NCBI RefSeq assembly: GCF_014697075.1
Contig: NZ_JACJRE010000033.1
Span: forward strand, 1-64,000
Direction of reading: 5' to 3'
Source: Tolypothrix sp. FACHB-123
Lineage (GTDB): Bacteria > Cyanobacteriota > Cyanobacteriia > Cyanobacteriales > Nostocaceae
DNA length: 64,000 nt
Shown here: positions 35,826 through 44,693 of the stretch, one piece after another
Numbering within the stretch: position 1 is the first letter of the stretch
How the letters are laid out: the number at the start of each line of letters is the position of its first letter
Notes under the pieces: model-generated
Told to the model about the DNA's origin: nothing
The model's database searches: none
Seen by the model: the letters and a program-made list of their open reading frames with translations, nothing else
Program-made: the position numbers and the translations under genes

Positions 35826-36079
35826 GAGAATTAAGGATGATAGCTCTAAATAATTTAAAACAAGAAGTCTAAACTTTTATAGTTTATGTTAATAAAGTCA
35901 ACCTCTTTTGAAAATTTAGAGCCAAAAATTCAGTAAATTTTTGCTAATTAAGAATTTTGTTTTAGGAAGTCTCAAAAATTTAAAATTCAATCATAAAAAG
36001 TAATCCAGTCCATAATTACGACCTATGTATTACTTAGCACCATAAAATTAAATGAATAACCATAATTTTAAGACTAAAC

Positions 36080-36991
36080 TCATTCATCCATGTAAAAATC
36101 AGGTTCATCATAATCATTTTCTAGATAAATAGACATATCTTCTTCTGTTTGAACTGTATACTGTCCACCTATTTCAGCAGTATGAAGAGCAGCATAAGTA
36201 TCTATGGAGAACCTACAAAAAACACACTCAAACTTGGTGGGCAAAACAGATACACTTCTAATGATTTTAGGCTCTCCTTCAATGATTTTTGCATCGCCAT
36301 ATTCTAAAATTTTTCCCTGAATTATACCTTCTGAGCCACATACTGGACATGGAATCATCTTCCTCGTATCTTGATTCGCACTATTGAACTTAGTAGCTAA
36401 CAGCAACTTGCGTTCGGATATTTCTTCGGGTGTTAATTTCTCATAATAAGCTTTGGCATCACTTATTGCCTTGCTCACTTCACCCTTTACATTCTCTTTT
36501 AGTGCTTCAATTGCTTTTCGTGCAGCCTCTGCTCTATTTATTCCAAAATAATCATCCAATGTTTTATCTTGAAATTCCAGCAGTATTTTACAAATTCTGT
36601 AGTAATCAGCTAACCATTTACTGGTTTTTATGTTATGAAATATTGGTTCACCTGTATGTAACTCTATATTTCGTAAGTCCATCCATTCAATACATTTATC
36701 ACAATCATTTTTGGTAAAGCCTTTGACAAAGGACTGACATCTTTGAAAAACTAGATTTATAGATATAGAGATTGCTTTTTTTGTGGGACGCTCAAAAGCA
36801 TACAAAATGCTATCGTCTTTTGAATCAGCTAAAAGTACCGGATGTACTTTAGCTAATACTGATCTTCCTAATAATTCCAAAGCCAAAAAATACCAAAATG
36901 GAAATAATGGATTATCTTCAGCGACATCATTACCATAACTAATATAAACTTTTGCTTTATTCCAAAAACCTTCGTAATTCCAAGCATTCAT
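36080..36991 (-). CDS. Putative HEPN-like protein with C-terminal zinc ribbon, in type I R-M locus
   Basis: 303 residues, no named family recognised. The N-terminal half is helical and contains RNIELH (Arg107-His112), which fits the R-x4-H motif of HEPN ribonucleases, though the motif alone is weak evidence. Two CxxC pairs (CPVC 215-218, CVFC 256-259) form a likely zinc ribbon. An acidic tail follows. It starts 6 bp after the oxygenase gene, so the two are cotranscribed between hsdR and hsdM. It may be an accessory toxin or nucleic-acid-binding partner of the restriction system. Function is inference. Confidence 0.6.
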   Translation of the reverse strand: MNAWNYEGFWNKAKVYISYGNDVAEDNPLFPFWYFLALELLGRSVLAKVHPVLLADSKDDSILYAFERPTKKAISISINLVFQRCQSFVKGFTKNDCDKCIEWMDLRNIELHTGEPIFHNIKTSKWLADYYRICKILLEFQDKTLDDYFGINRAEAARKAIEALKENVKGEVSKAISDAKAYYEKLTPEEISERKLLLATKFNSANQDTRKMIPCPVCGSEGIIQGKILEYGDAKIIEGEPKIIRSVSVLPTKFECVFCRFSIDTYAALHTAEIGGQYTVQTEEDMSIYLENDYDEPDFYMDE

Positions 36992-36997
36992 ACCAAA

Positions 36998-37660
36998 TTA
37001 CTCCATTACAAATAATCTTTCTAGAATTCCTTGACTACAGTGATTATGTACAACCTTATCTCTTCCATGCAAAATCCTCCAATTATTTAGTATGAGAATT
37101 GAATTAGGCTCAAAACATAAACTTATATAATTAAAATCTTTGATTTTTTTTTCTAAAATCTGATAAGAATCCACATGATTTTTGTTGCCTGGAATCATGC
37201 AGTGATTATTATACCTCAAAATAGTTTTTCCTGGCAGCAAAGAATTTGTTAAAACAGAAGCATAAAAATTTCTAAATTTATCCTTGACTATCCAAACATC
37301 ATAAGACAATGTTGCCAGTTGATCATTTGAAAAATTAATTAGATTAAAATCTAAAATTCTTATATTAAAAGGCAATTCCTCTTGAGCAAATAAAATAATG
37401 TATTTGGGAGGAATATAATGATACGCACCATCTGTATGAAATGGAATCTCTTCCAGTCCATAAATTGATGACAATGAGCCTTTTGAAGCTTCTGAAGAAT
37501 TTTTAGGTAATAGTAAATCTGTTAAATTTCTATCAGGTTTTGACGGTATTGGTTTCCCTATTTGTTGACCAATATTAACGATATTTGGTGAACTAAGATT
37601 GGATTTATAAAGCCAGCCTTGTTCTTCTAGAACAGTCAGATCATAATCAGATAACATCAT
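36998..37660 (-). CDS. TauD-like Fe(II)/2-oxoglutarate-dependent oxygenase in type I R-M locus
   Basis: About 220 residues from the ATG at 37660, which has an AGGTGA-like site upstream. A TTG at 37702 would overlap hsdR by 25 bp. It carries the iron-binding triad: H-x-D in IPFHTDGAYH (His75, Asp77) and a distal His in NNWRILHGRD (His198), with an Arg (about 215) placed to bind 2-oxoglutarate. This fits the TauD/clavaminate-synthase family, which usually hydroxylates small molecules. Its place between hsdR and hsdM is unusual. The substrate is unknown; a nucleotide, DNA base or small signalling molecule are all possible. Confidence 0.75.
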   Translation of the reverse strand: MMLSDYDLTVLEEQGWLYKSNLSSPNIVNIGQQIGKPIPSKPDRNLTDLLLPKNSSEASKGSLSSIYGLEEIPFHTDGAYHYIPPKYIILFAQEELPFNIRILDFNLINFSNDQLATLSYDVWIVKDKFRNFYASVLTNSLLPGKTILRYNNHCMIPGNKNHVDSYQILEKKIKDFNYISLCFEPNSILILNNWRILHGRDKVVHNHCSQGILERLFVME

Positions 37661-37677
37661 GTATGGTTGATATTCAC

Positions 37678-40600
37678 CTAAATTACATCTTGCCAGATCC
37701 AATCACCAATCTCTGCCAAAATTACTTCTAGCTGTCCAGCAAAAGTTTTGTTCAGTCGTTCAAATCCGCCACCTTGGGTCTTAAATTCCCCTTTATCCAA
37801 AGCTTCTCGATCAACGATTGTTTCTGCTTTAAGCTGTTTGCCAATGCGTTCTAACCATTTGCGTTGAGGAGGAGTCCAAGGCTGACTGGCAAGAATTTTC
37901 TTCATAGCCCGATCTACCCGTTCTGCGTAGGGAATCAAAGCATCGCCCAAAGTAGCCTGACGGATAAAGCCAATGATCGAAGCAGCAATATCTTCATTGG
38001 TCATTTCTCGCCATGCAGTTTTTAGGTTAGTTTCCGTATATCCTGCTGTATCTAGTAGTATTCGCAGTTCCTTGAGTTGCGCTCTAGTCAACTCACGGGG
38101 ACGCTGTGTCACAATCATCAAAGCAGGAATCTTGTTCATGTTCTCTAACAAGAAAGTCCTAAAGCTATCCAAATAATCTTCTGGACGTTCAGCATTGCCA
38201 TAACCCCGTTCAATAGCTACTAACTCATCAGCATGACGGGAAACCAACATTGGCTGAGTACCACCATCTCGACGATCAAGAATTTGTGCGATCGCTTTTC
38301 TTCGTTCCCACCATTCCTTTACCTGCTGTGGTGTACTTTGCTTGAGATGGGAAACCATATTTGGTATTGGCATTCCGGCGATCGCTTCTAACTGTTCCTG
38401 ACTATTAGCACTCAAATGCCTGCGTTTGCGCTGAATTTTCGCCAGTAGTTGGTTAATGACTGTTTCTAAAGCATCAGGAGTTTTGACAGTATCCAACTCT
38501 TCCACCAATTGAGTAAAAGAAATATTGGGGTTAACCACCACAGGTTTCATGCTGGAGACAGGAGCGATCGCTTCATATAATCGCACTGCATCAAAAATTC
38601 TAAAAACTTCTTTGCCAATATCATTACAGAGACGAGTTGCCCTTCCCAACATCTGCTCATAGAGAATCCGAGAATTAACTCGACGAATAAACACCAGATT
38701 ACAAATTGAAGGCACATCAATACCTGTTGTCAGCAAGTCTACAGTTACAGCCACTTTTGGATTAACTTCATTGCGGAACTTGCGAATCAACTCTAATGGC
38801 TTATCGGCATTGCCTGTAATTTTGACAATAGCATCATCTTCCACACTGCCATAAATAGCCTGAAACGCTTGTTTAAGCTGATTAACAACAATATCTGCAT
38901 GACCATCGGTAGCACAGAAAATCAAGGTTTTCTCTGGCAGTGACGGATCGATATGCTGCGCTAATGCTTCACAAACAACTCGGTTAAAATCCTCAGTAAT
39001 CACTTTGCGATTAAACTGTTCAATCTCAATTTTCACCTCATCCGGTGCATGGACTAAATCTAGTTGCCCAGTTTGCGGATTGAAAAATTCCATCTGCTCA
39101 CCAGCATTCCAAACCATCCCTTCCTCAGATAACTTTGTTCTAATCTTGAAAGGTACTTCATGGTCAATCAACCAGCCATCTATCACCGCTTCTCGATAAC
39201 TGTAGATGTAAACAGGTTCACCAAAAATTTGTGTGGTGTGCAGTGCGGGAGTGGCAGTTAAACCAATTGTTACAGCGTCGAAATGCTCTAAAACTCGACG
39301 GTATTTTGATACGTAATCGTTAAAATCTCGAAACTCAAGTTCGCGATCGCTTAATTCTCGATCCAGTAAATAGCCTCGGTGACACTCATCCACAACAATG
39401 CAATCATATTGGTCTGGTGTGATTACAGATGCACTATCAGAAGGGTAGAGAATTCGCTTGACCATACCTTGCACCGTGGCAATATGGACTTTGGTATCCC
39501 TATCTGGTTCTGTGTCTTTTAAGCCCTTTATCTCGAAGATATCAGCAAAGCTTTGCAGGTTCTCCATGCGGGAATCTTTAAAGGAATTGTCAGTTTGTTC
39601 TCCAAGTGCAGTGCGATCTACCAGAAATAAAATGCGCCGAAATCGCTTAGTTTTGAGTAACCGATACACCAAAGCAATACAAGTCTTAGTTTTGCCTGTA
39701 CCTGTTGCCATTGCTAACAGTAATACCCGTTGTTCCCTGGCTAAGGCAGACTCTACAGCTTGAATGGCACGAATTTGATAATCACGCAACTCTAACCCAT
39801 AGTTAAAGCCTTCCTCGGCTAAACGGGTATGTGCCTGGTCAACATCTTGAGTTAAGGCATCTAGTAAACCTTGAGGACTGTGCCATGTGGGAAGGCAAAC
39901 CCGCAGATTAGTTGGACGGCGCAAATCACAGAACCAAATCCCACTCTTGGTTTGAAGCTGCTGTAAATATGGTCTACCGTTAGTAGCAAATACAAAGGGG
40001 ACTTTGTAGTTTTGCCAAGGACCACCAGCCAAAATTTCGTCTCCCAAAACTTGGAAATCTTGACTGTAGCGTTTGGCTTGGTTTAATGCCCCTTCAGAAA
40101 CATCTTTACTCTGACGCTTGGCTTCCACTACTCCAACAATCTGCAACCCACAGAATAAAGCATAGTCAGCACGTCCATTCGCTGTGGGATATTCTGCGAT
40201 CGCTAAATTTCTTCCTTTCTGAGGACGAACACCATTTTGATAAGTTAATACTTCTGAATCCGCTTCCCATCCAGCAGCTTGTAATTGAGCATCAATGAGT
40301 TTCCGTGTCTCTTTCTCATCCAAAAGCACACCACTCTCAGCAATCTGTGCTTGGGAAATGGTTTGCTCAATTGTTTGCTGCGATTTCTCCTTAGCTTGAG
40401 CTTGAATCTCAGCCAAGTGATTCAAAACTTCCTGTACTTTGGCTTCAGCTTCCTGTGCTAAATCTTCCGCTACTGTCCGACGTTGGGCTTCTATTTGCGC
40501 TAATGCTTGTGCCGCTTCAACTGCCGAAAGCTGCTGTTTTACTTCATCTCGTAAGCGTGCTAACTCAGATTTGAGAGCTTGTGTTTCTACTTTTGGATCG

Positions 40601-41016
40601 GGTGGGGGAATAAACGGACCAGGATCAAAATTGCGATCGCCACCAAATACGCGATGAAACCAAATCCCCAACACGCGAGCATATTTCAGCCCACTTAAAG
40701 CTGTGCGGTGATTTCCTGAAAGTTCATGAGTTGCTGCGTTGCCAATTTTACGTAGTTCATGGAACAGTCGATCAACTTCTCCCTTGAGCAATCCGCGATC
40801 GCGCAACCGATTCAGCAAATCAATCTGCCGTTCATCCGGTACTTCATAAAGCCCAACTTTAGCAGCAGCTAACTGAGCTAATAGCTCACCAAACTGTCGC
40901 AATTTAATTAAACAGGTGTTTGGATCATCTGCAAAATATCGCTCGGCTAGAGTACCTAATCGAACAAGTTGTGTATCTTGTACTACAAGGAAGGAGAAGT
41001 TTAACGACTCTGGCAT
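37678..41016 (-). CDS. hsdR: Type I restriction enzyme HsdR (CAST-2 locus)
   Basis: 1112 residues. An N-terminal DUF4145-like helical region (LRKIGNAATHE) and a coiled coil are followed by the nuclease core (IVGVVEAKRQ). Then come the helicase with Walker A AMATGTGKT, the DEAH-type box DECHRGY, the motif QMLGRATRL and a long C-terminal EcoEI_R_C-type domain. It pumps DNA and cuts unmethylated foreign DNA. It is the first gene of the CAST-2 minus-strand locus and is followed by the oxygenase and zinc-ribbon genes before hsdM and hsdS. It belongs to a different subtype from the 784-residue HsdR of CAST-1. Confidence 0.92.
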   Translation of the reverse strand: MPESLNFSFLVVQDTQLVRLGTLAERYFADDPNTCLIKLRQFGELLAQLAAAKVGLYEVPDERQIDLLNRLRDRGLLKGEVDRLFHELRKIGNAATHELSGNHRTALSGLKYARVLGIWFHRVFGGDRNFDPGPFIPPPDPKVETQALKSELARLRDEVKQQLSAVEAAQALAQIEAQRRTVAEDLAQEAEAKVQEVLNHLAEIQAQAKEKSQQTIEQTISQAQIAESGVLLDEKETRKLIDAQLQAAGWEADSEVLTYQNGVRPQKGRNLAIAEYPTANGRADYALFCGLQIVGVVEAKRQSKDVSEGALNQAKRYSQDFQVLGDEILAGGPWQNYKVPFVFATNGRPYLQQLQTKSGIWFCDLRRPTNLRVCLPTWHSPQGLLDALTQDVDQAHTRLAEEGFNYGLELRDYQIRAIQAVESALAREQRVLLLAMATGTGKTKTCIALVYRLLKTKRFRRILFLVDRTALGEQTDNSFKDSRMENLQSFADIFEIKGLKDTEPDRDTKVHIATVQGMVKRILYPSDSASVITPDQYDCIVVDECHRGYLLDRELSDRELEFRDFNDYVSKYRRVLEHFDAVTIGLTATPALHTTQIFGEPVYIYSYREAVIDGWLIDHEVPFKIRTKLSEEGMVWNAGEQMEFFNPQTGQLDLVHAPDEVKIEIEQFNRKVITEDFNRVVCEALAQHIDPSLPEKTLIFCATDGHADIVVNQLKQAFQAIYGSVEDDAIVKITGNADKPLELIRKFRNEVNPKVAVTVDLLTTGIDVPSICNLVFIRRVNSRILYEQMLGRATRLCNDIGKEVFRIFDAVRLYEAIAPVSSMKPVVVNPNISFTQLVEELDTVKTPDALETVINQLLAKIQRKRRHLSANSQEQLEAIAGMPIPNMVSHLKQSTPQQVKEWWERRKAIAQILDRRDGGTQPMLVSRHADELVAIERGYGNAERPEDYLDSFRTFLLENMNKIPALMIVTQRPRELTRAQLKELRILLDTAGYTETNLKTAWREMTNEDIAASIIGFIRQATLGDALIPYAERVDRAMKKILASQPWTPPQRKWLERIGKQLKAETIVDREALDKGEFKTQGGGFERLNKTFAGQLEVILAEIGDWIWQDVI

Positions 41017-41208
41017 ATCGACTTTTGGGAGTCCATTTTGTATAAAGTTGTCTAAAACAATCTAATCAAGACTTCTCTTGTCATAGCTTGCTTATCTCAA
41101 CTTACTTAGTACTTATATATAACCTACCAAGTATTACAGTTTCATAATATACATATTTTTCTTCTACGAATTTTCACAGAAAGCTTTTTTGTTGCTATAA
41201 ATAACTCT

Positions 41209-41382
41209 TTAATTCCTCTGCGACTCGCCAGTAGCAGGGGAATCTTTTTTTTGCAACCAATCTCTAATCGCCTCCTCCAAAGCCGCAGTCTGCGTCATTT
41301 CCAGACGCGCACAGGCGATTTCAAAAGCGATTTTTAAGTCTTTAGGGAGTCTCCCCCTAACTTCTCTAGTTTCTTCTGCCAT
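41209..41382 (-). CDS. Arc-type ribbon-helix-helix regulator of CAST-2 cas12k
   Basis: A 57-residue protein almost identical to the CAST-1 copy (MAEETREVRGRLPKDLKIAF; one Leu/Met change and a different last few residues). It diverges from cas12k over a 170-bp promoter region with 8-bp direct repeats. Ribbon-helix-helix fold by pattern; repressor of cas12k by inference from the two-copy arrangement and from known V-K CAST regulators. Confidence 0.85.
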   Translation of the reverse strand: MAEETREVRGRLPKDLKIAFEIACARLEMTQTAALEEAIRDWLQKKDSPATGESQRN

Positions 41383-41441
41383 CCTAATTTGAAGCCAAAG
41401 CTTGCGGCTTTCATTTTTGCACAGCCTCTCAGGAAAAAAAC

Positions 41442-41487
41442 ATTTGCGTCATTACGTCATTGAGTTATTGCGGTATTGCGCTATAAT
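41442..41487 (+). promoter_or_regulatory. cas12k promoter with 8-bp direct repeats, probable Arc operator (CAST-2)
   Basis: The abutting units ATTACGTC, ATTGAGTT, ATTGCGGT and ATTGCGCT (41451-41482) lead into TATAAT (41482-41487), and ATTTGCGTC lies upstream. The last three units match CAST-1, so the operator is conserved while one unit differs between elements. The ribosome site GGAGG precedes the cas12k ATG. Confidence 0.6.
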
Positions 41488-41552
41488 ATTGGCAGTAAAA
41501 AAACAGTTAACAACCCTGTCAGTTTTACCAAAACCACAAAGCGGAGGACACC

Positions 41553-43859
41553 ATGAGCGTTATTACAATTCAATGTCGCTTGGTTGCTGAAGAAAACACC
41601 CTCCGTCAACTGTGGAAACTGATGGCTGAGAAAAATACGCCACTCATTAATGAATTATTAGAACAAGTAGGACAACATCCGAACTTCGAGAAATGGCTAA
41701 AAAAAGGTGAAGTACCTGAAGAGGCTATCGACACGATAAAAAAATCTCTCATAACTCAAAAGCCTTTTGCTGGTCAACCAGGTCGTTTTTACACATCAGC
41801 AGTTACTTTAGTTAAAGAAATATACAAATCTTGGTTTACCTTACAACAGCAACGACAACGCAAAATAGAAGGAAAAGAACGTTGGCTCAAGATGTTGAAG
41901 AGTGATATAGAATTACAGCAACAAAGCCAGTGCCATTTGGATATTATTCGCAACAAAGCTAACGAACTTTTGACTTCATTTGTCGCCAACATCACTGACA
42001 ATAGAAATCAGCAATCTAAAAAAAAAGACACTAAAACTAAAAAAAATAAAAAAGTCTCTGAAGACTCTACACTTTTCAACGCATTATTTGCTCTTTACGA
42101 TCAAACTAAAGACTGTCTGTCTCAATGTGCTATTGCATATTTACTCAAAAATAATTGTCAGGTTAGTGAGATTGATGAAGACCCAGAGGAATATGTTAAA
42201 CGTCGGCGTCAGAAAGAAATAGAACTTGAACGATTAAAAGAGCAACTCAAAAGTCGAAAACCTAAAGGTAGAGATTTAACGGGAGAAAAATGGTTAACAA
42301 CTTTAAAAGAGGCAACTAATCAAGTTCCAGTGGATCAACTGGAGGCAAAATCTTGGCAAGATAGTCTGTTAAAAGTAACTAGCGATATACCGTATCCGGT
42401 CGATTATGAAACCCAGACAGATTTAGATTTGTTAATACATTCTAATGATGACATCAATCAAAACACCATCCTAGTTTGGCAGATAGGTTTTTTAAAGCAG
42501 TTAATAGAATCCGGTTCCTACAGTTTTATTAAATATCTTTATTTTCAAAGTGAATTCTTACCTAATAGAGAAAACATCATCCTAGTTTGGCAGATAGGTT
42601 TTTTAAAGCAGTTAATAGAATCCGGTTCCTACAGTTTTATTAAGTATCTTTATTTTCAAAGTGAATGTTTACCTAAAAGAAAACACATCATCCTAAGTTG
42701 GCAGATAGGTTTTTTAAAGCAGTTAATAGAATCTGGTTTATACAGTTTCATTAACTATCTTTATTTCCAAAGCGGATGGTTATATACAAGAGATGTGAAT
42801 TGGTTGAAGCTGAAAAACAAACCAGGTCGTATTTTTGTTAAGTTTAATGGCTTGAAGAAAAATATCATTAATCCTGAATTTTATATTTGTTGTGATTCTC
42901 GGCAGCGTGATTATTTTCAACGCTTCTGCCAGGATTGGCAAATTTGGCATGATAATGAAGAAACCTATTCTTCTGGCTTATTTTTTCTTCGTTCTGCACG
43001 CCTACTATGGCAAAAAATAAAAGGTAGAGGCGTACCTTGGAGAGTTAACCGCTTGATTCTTCAATGCTCTATAGAGACACGTTTGTGGACAGAAGAGGAA
43101 ACAGAACTAGTTCGCACTGAAAACATCGGTAAAGCTGAGAAAACCATCCGTAAAATGGAACAACAAGCTGTTCTAACTCAACAACAGCTATCTCGTCTAC
43201 AAGGTGAGCGAACTCAGAGGCAAAAACTTAACAACCCCTTTCCTGGTCGTCCCAGTAAACCTCTGTATCAAGGTAAATCTAATATTATTGTTGGTGTTAG
43301 TTTTGGGTTGGATAAACCTGCAACGGTATCTGTGGTAGATATTGCCAACAAGAAAGTTTTGGCATATCGCAGCACTAAACAACTACTTGGAAAAAACTAC
43401 AATCTACTAAATCGTCAGCGACAACAACAGCAACGCCTAGCTCACGAACGGCACAAAGCTCAGAAACGAAATGCACCCAATTCTTTTGGTGAATCTGAAT
43501 TAGGTCAATATGTAGATAGATTATTAGCTGATGCAATTATTGCGATCGCCAAAACCTATCAAGCTTGCAGCATAGTTATCCCAAAACTCCGCGATATGCG
43601 TGAGCAAATCACTAGTGAAATCCAATCCAGAGCAGAGAAGAAATGCCCTGGTTACAAGGAAGCTCAAAAAAAATACGCAAAAGAATATCGTAAGAGCATT
43701 CATCGCTGGAGCTACGGTCGATTAATTGAGAATATTCAATCCCAAGCTGTCAAAGCTGGAATTGCTATTGAAATTGCTACACAGCCAATCAAAGGTAGCT
43801 CACAAGAAAAAGCGCGAGATGTAGCCATCTTTGCTTACCAAGAACGTCAAGCCACTTGA
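41553..43859 (+). CDS. cas12k: Cas12k of CAST-2 with a triplicated 37-residue insert
   Basis: Cas12k is the naturally nuclease-dead type V-K effector. With crRNA and tracrRNA it binds target DNA beside a GTN PAM and recruits TniQ and TnsC. At 768 residues it is about 130 longer than usual. The excess is three tandem 37-residue repeats (WQIGFLKQLIESGSYSFIKY...) encoded at 42468-42800, absent from the CAST-1 copy at the same point. RuvC-like segment GVSFGLDKPATVSVVDI near residue 576; C-terminus complete (AGIAIEIATQPIKGSSQEKA). Whether the insert is tolerated is unknown, but the frame is open throughout. Confidence 0.93.
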   Translation: MSVITIQCRLVAEENTLRQLWKLMAEKNTPLINELLEQVGQHPNFEKWLKKGEVPEEAIDTIKKSLITQKPFAGQPGRFYTSAVTLVKEIYKSWFTLQQQRQRKIEGKERWLKMLKSDIELQQQSQCHLDIIRNKANELLTSFVANITDNRNQQSKKKDTKTKKNKKVSEDSTLFNALFALYDQTKDCLSQCAIAYLLKNNCQVSEIDEDPEEYVKRRRQKEIELERLKEQLKSRKPKGRDLTGEKWLTTLKEATNQVPVDQLEAKSWQDSLLKVTSDIPYPVDYETQTDLDLLIHSNDDINQNTILVWQIGFLKQLIESGSYSFIKYLYFQSEFLPNRENIILVWQIGFLKQLIESGSYSFIKYLYFQSECLPKRKHIILSWQIGFLKQLIESGLYSFINYLYFQSGWLYTRDVNWLKLKNKPGRIFVKFNGLKKNIINPEFYICCDSRQRDYFQRFCQDWQIWHDNEETYSSGLFFLRSARLLWQKIKGRGVPWRVNRLILQCSIETRLWTEEETELVRTENIGKAEKTIRKMEQQAVLTQQQLSRLQGERTQRQKLNNPFPGRPSKPLYQGKSNIIVGVSFGLDKPATVSVVDIANKKVLAYRSTKQLLGKNYNLLNRQRQQQQRLAHERHKAQKRNAPNSFGESELGQYVDRLLADAIIAIAKTYQACSIVIPKLRDMREQITSEIQSRAEKKCPGYKEAQKKYAKEYRKSIHRWSYGRLIENIQSQAVKAGIAIEIATQPIKGSSQEKARDVAIFAYQERQAT
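42468..42800 (+). repeat. 111-bp tandem repeat x3 inside cas12k
   Basis: The units start at 42468, 42579 and 42690, each 111 bp (37 codons). Units 1 and 2 are nearly identical; unit 3 has more changes. They lie between a sequence like DYETQTDLDLL and KPGRIFVKFNG, which are adjacent in the CAST-1 protein. Confidence 0.92.
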
Positions 43860-43892
43860 GTTTTATTCACTAATCCGAACCTTGACAATATA

Positions 43893-44230
43893 ATATTTTT
43901 ATAACAGCGCCGCAGTTCATGCTCTTTTGAGCCAATGTGCTGTGATAAATCTGGGTTAGTTTGGCGGTTGGAAGATCGTCATGCTTTCTGACCCTGGTAG
44001 CTCCCCGCTCCCGATGCTGCCATCTGTAGAATTCTATAGATGGGATAGGTGCGCTCCCAGCAATAAGGAGTAAGGCTTTTTGCAATAGCCGTTCTTTTTA
44101 ACGGTGCGGGTTACCGCAGTGGTAGCTACTGAATCACCCCCTTCGTCGGGGGAACCCTCTCAAATATTTTTTTGGCGTGTCAAAGTGGGGGCAAAATCCC
44201 TTGAGTCCCGCCAAAACCTCAAAACCTTTG
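43893..44230 (+). ncRNA. tracrRNA of CAST-2
   Basis: The stretch from AGCGCCGCAGTTCATGC (43905) onward matches the known V-K tracrRNA in order and content: GAATTCTATAGATGGGATAGG, then GCGCTCCCAGCAATAAGGAG, the hairpin CACCCCCTTCGTCGGGGG, ACCCTC, and a T-rich run near 44165-44173. I recognise this from the Scytonema V-K system. It lies between cas12k and the CRISPR array, as expected. The 5' and 3' ends are approximate. It is needed with crRNA for Cas12k targeting. Confidence 0.9.
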
Positions 44231-44292
44231 TCATGTCTTAATTTCAGAAACTATTGTGTCAATTGATTTAGTTTTTTGATATGAGACGAAAG

Positions 44293-44334
44293 AAGCTTTT
44301 TAAGGGATATGCCAAATTTGTATCTAAAAAGCTT
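44293..44334 (+). other. Hairpin in the CRISPR leader region
   Basis: An inverted repeat AAGCTTTTT (44293-44301) / AAAAAGCTT (44326-44334) lies between the tracrRNA and the first CRISPR repeat. It could terminate tracrRNA readthrough or mark the array leader. No protein gene is present from 44231 to 44361. Confidence 0.45.
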
Positions 44335-44361
44335 TATTTGCAAGAGGTCTAGACGGCAAGG

Positions 44362-44541
44362 GTTTCAACCACCATTCCGGCTAGGGGTGGGTTGAAAGGG
44401 ATGCACCTCTACGACCAAAAAACCCCACAAATAGTTTCAACCACCATTCCGGCTAGGGGTGGGTTGAAAGAATCAGGGGTATCACACCCGAACTTTTGTG
44501 AACCGTTTCAACCACCATTCCGGCTAGGGGTGGGTTGAAAG
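44362..44541 (+). CRISPR. CRISPR array of CAST-2: three repeats, two spacers
   Basis: Three identical 37-nt repeats start GTTTCAACCACCATTCCGGC and end GTGGGTTGAAAG (44362-44398, 44434-44470, 44505-44541). The spacers are 35 nt (44399-44433) and 34 nt (44471-44504). After the third repeat comes a 21-nt piece and then a truncated repeat. The array is very short and no cas1/cas2 is near, typical of V-K elements that use host adaptation. The spacers match nothing I noticed within the window. Confidence 0.97.
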
Positions 44542-44562
44542 AGTGCCAAAAAATGTTTAACA

Positions 44563-44591
44563 GAGGGTTGAAAGGTGCATCCGACTTGTAA
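44563..44591 (+). other. Homing repeat-spacer unit targeting tRNA-Thr
   Basis: A truncated repeat GAGGGTTGAAAG (44563-44574) matches the last 12 bases of the CRISPR repeat except one. It is followed by GTGCATCCGACTTGTAA (44575-44591), identical to 17 bases of the tRNA-Thr gene (minus strand, 44877 to 44861). The match is directly preceded in the tRNA by GTA, the V-K PAM. After 17 bases the match ends. This is the known V-K pattern of a delocalised guide for chromosomal homing. Confidence 0.92.
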
Positions 44592-44693
44592 ACATATAAA
44601 GATATATGAATATTATCAGGGAAGGCATCAAATGAAGATTTAACTATATTTCCTGTACAATAGATGTCTGCAAACACTTTATCGAATTGGTTA

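Noticed and set aside
44594-44693. Additional CRISPR repeats after the homing unit
   Set aside because: No further repeat-like sequence is visible before the right-end TnsB sites.
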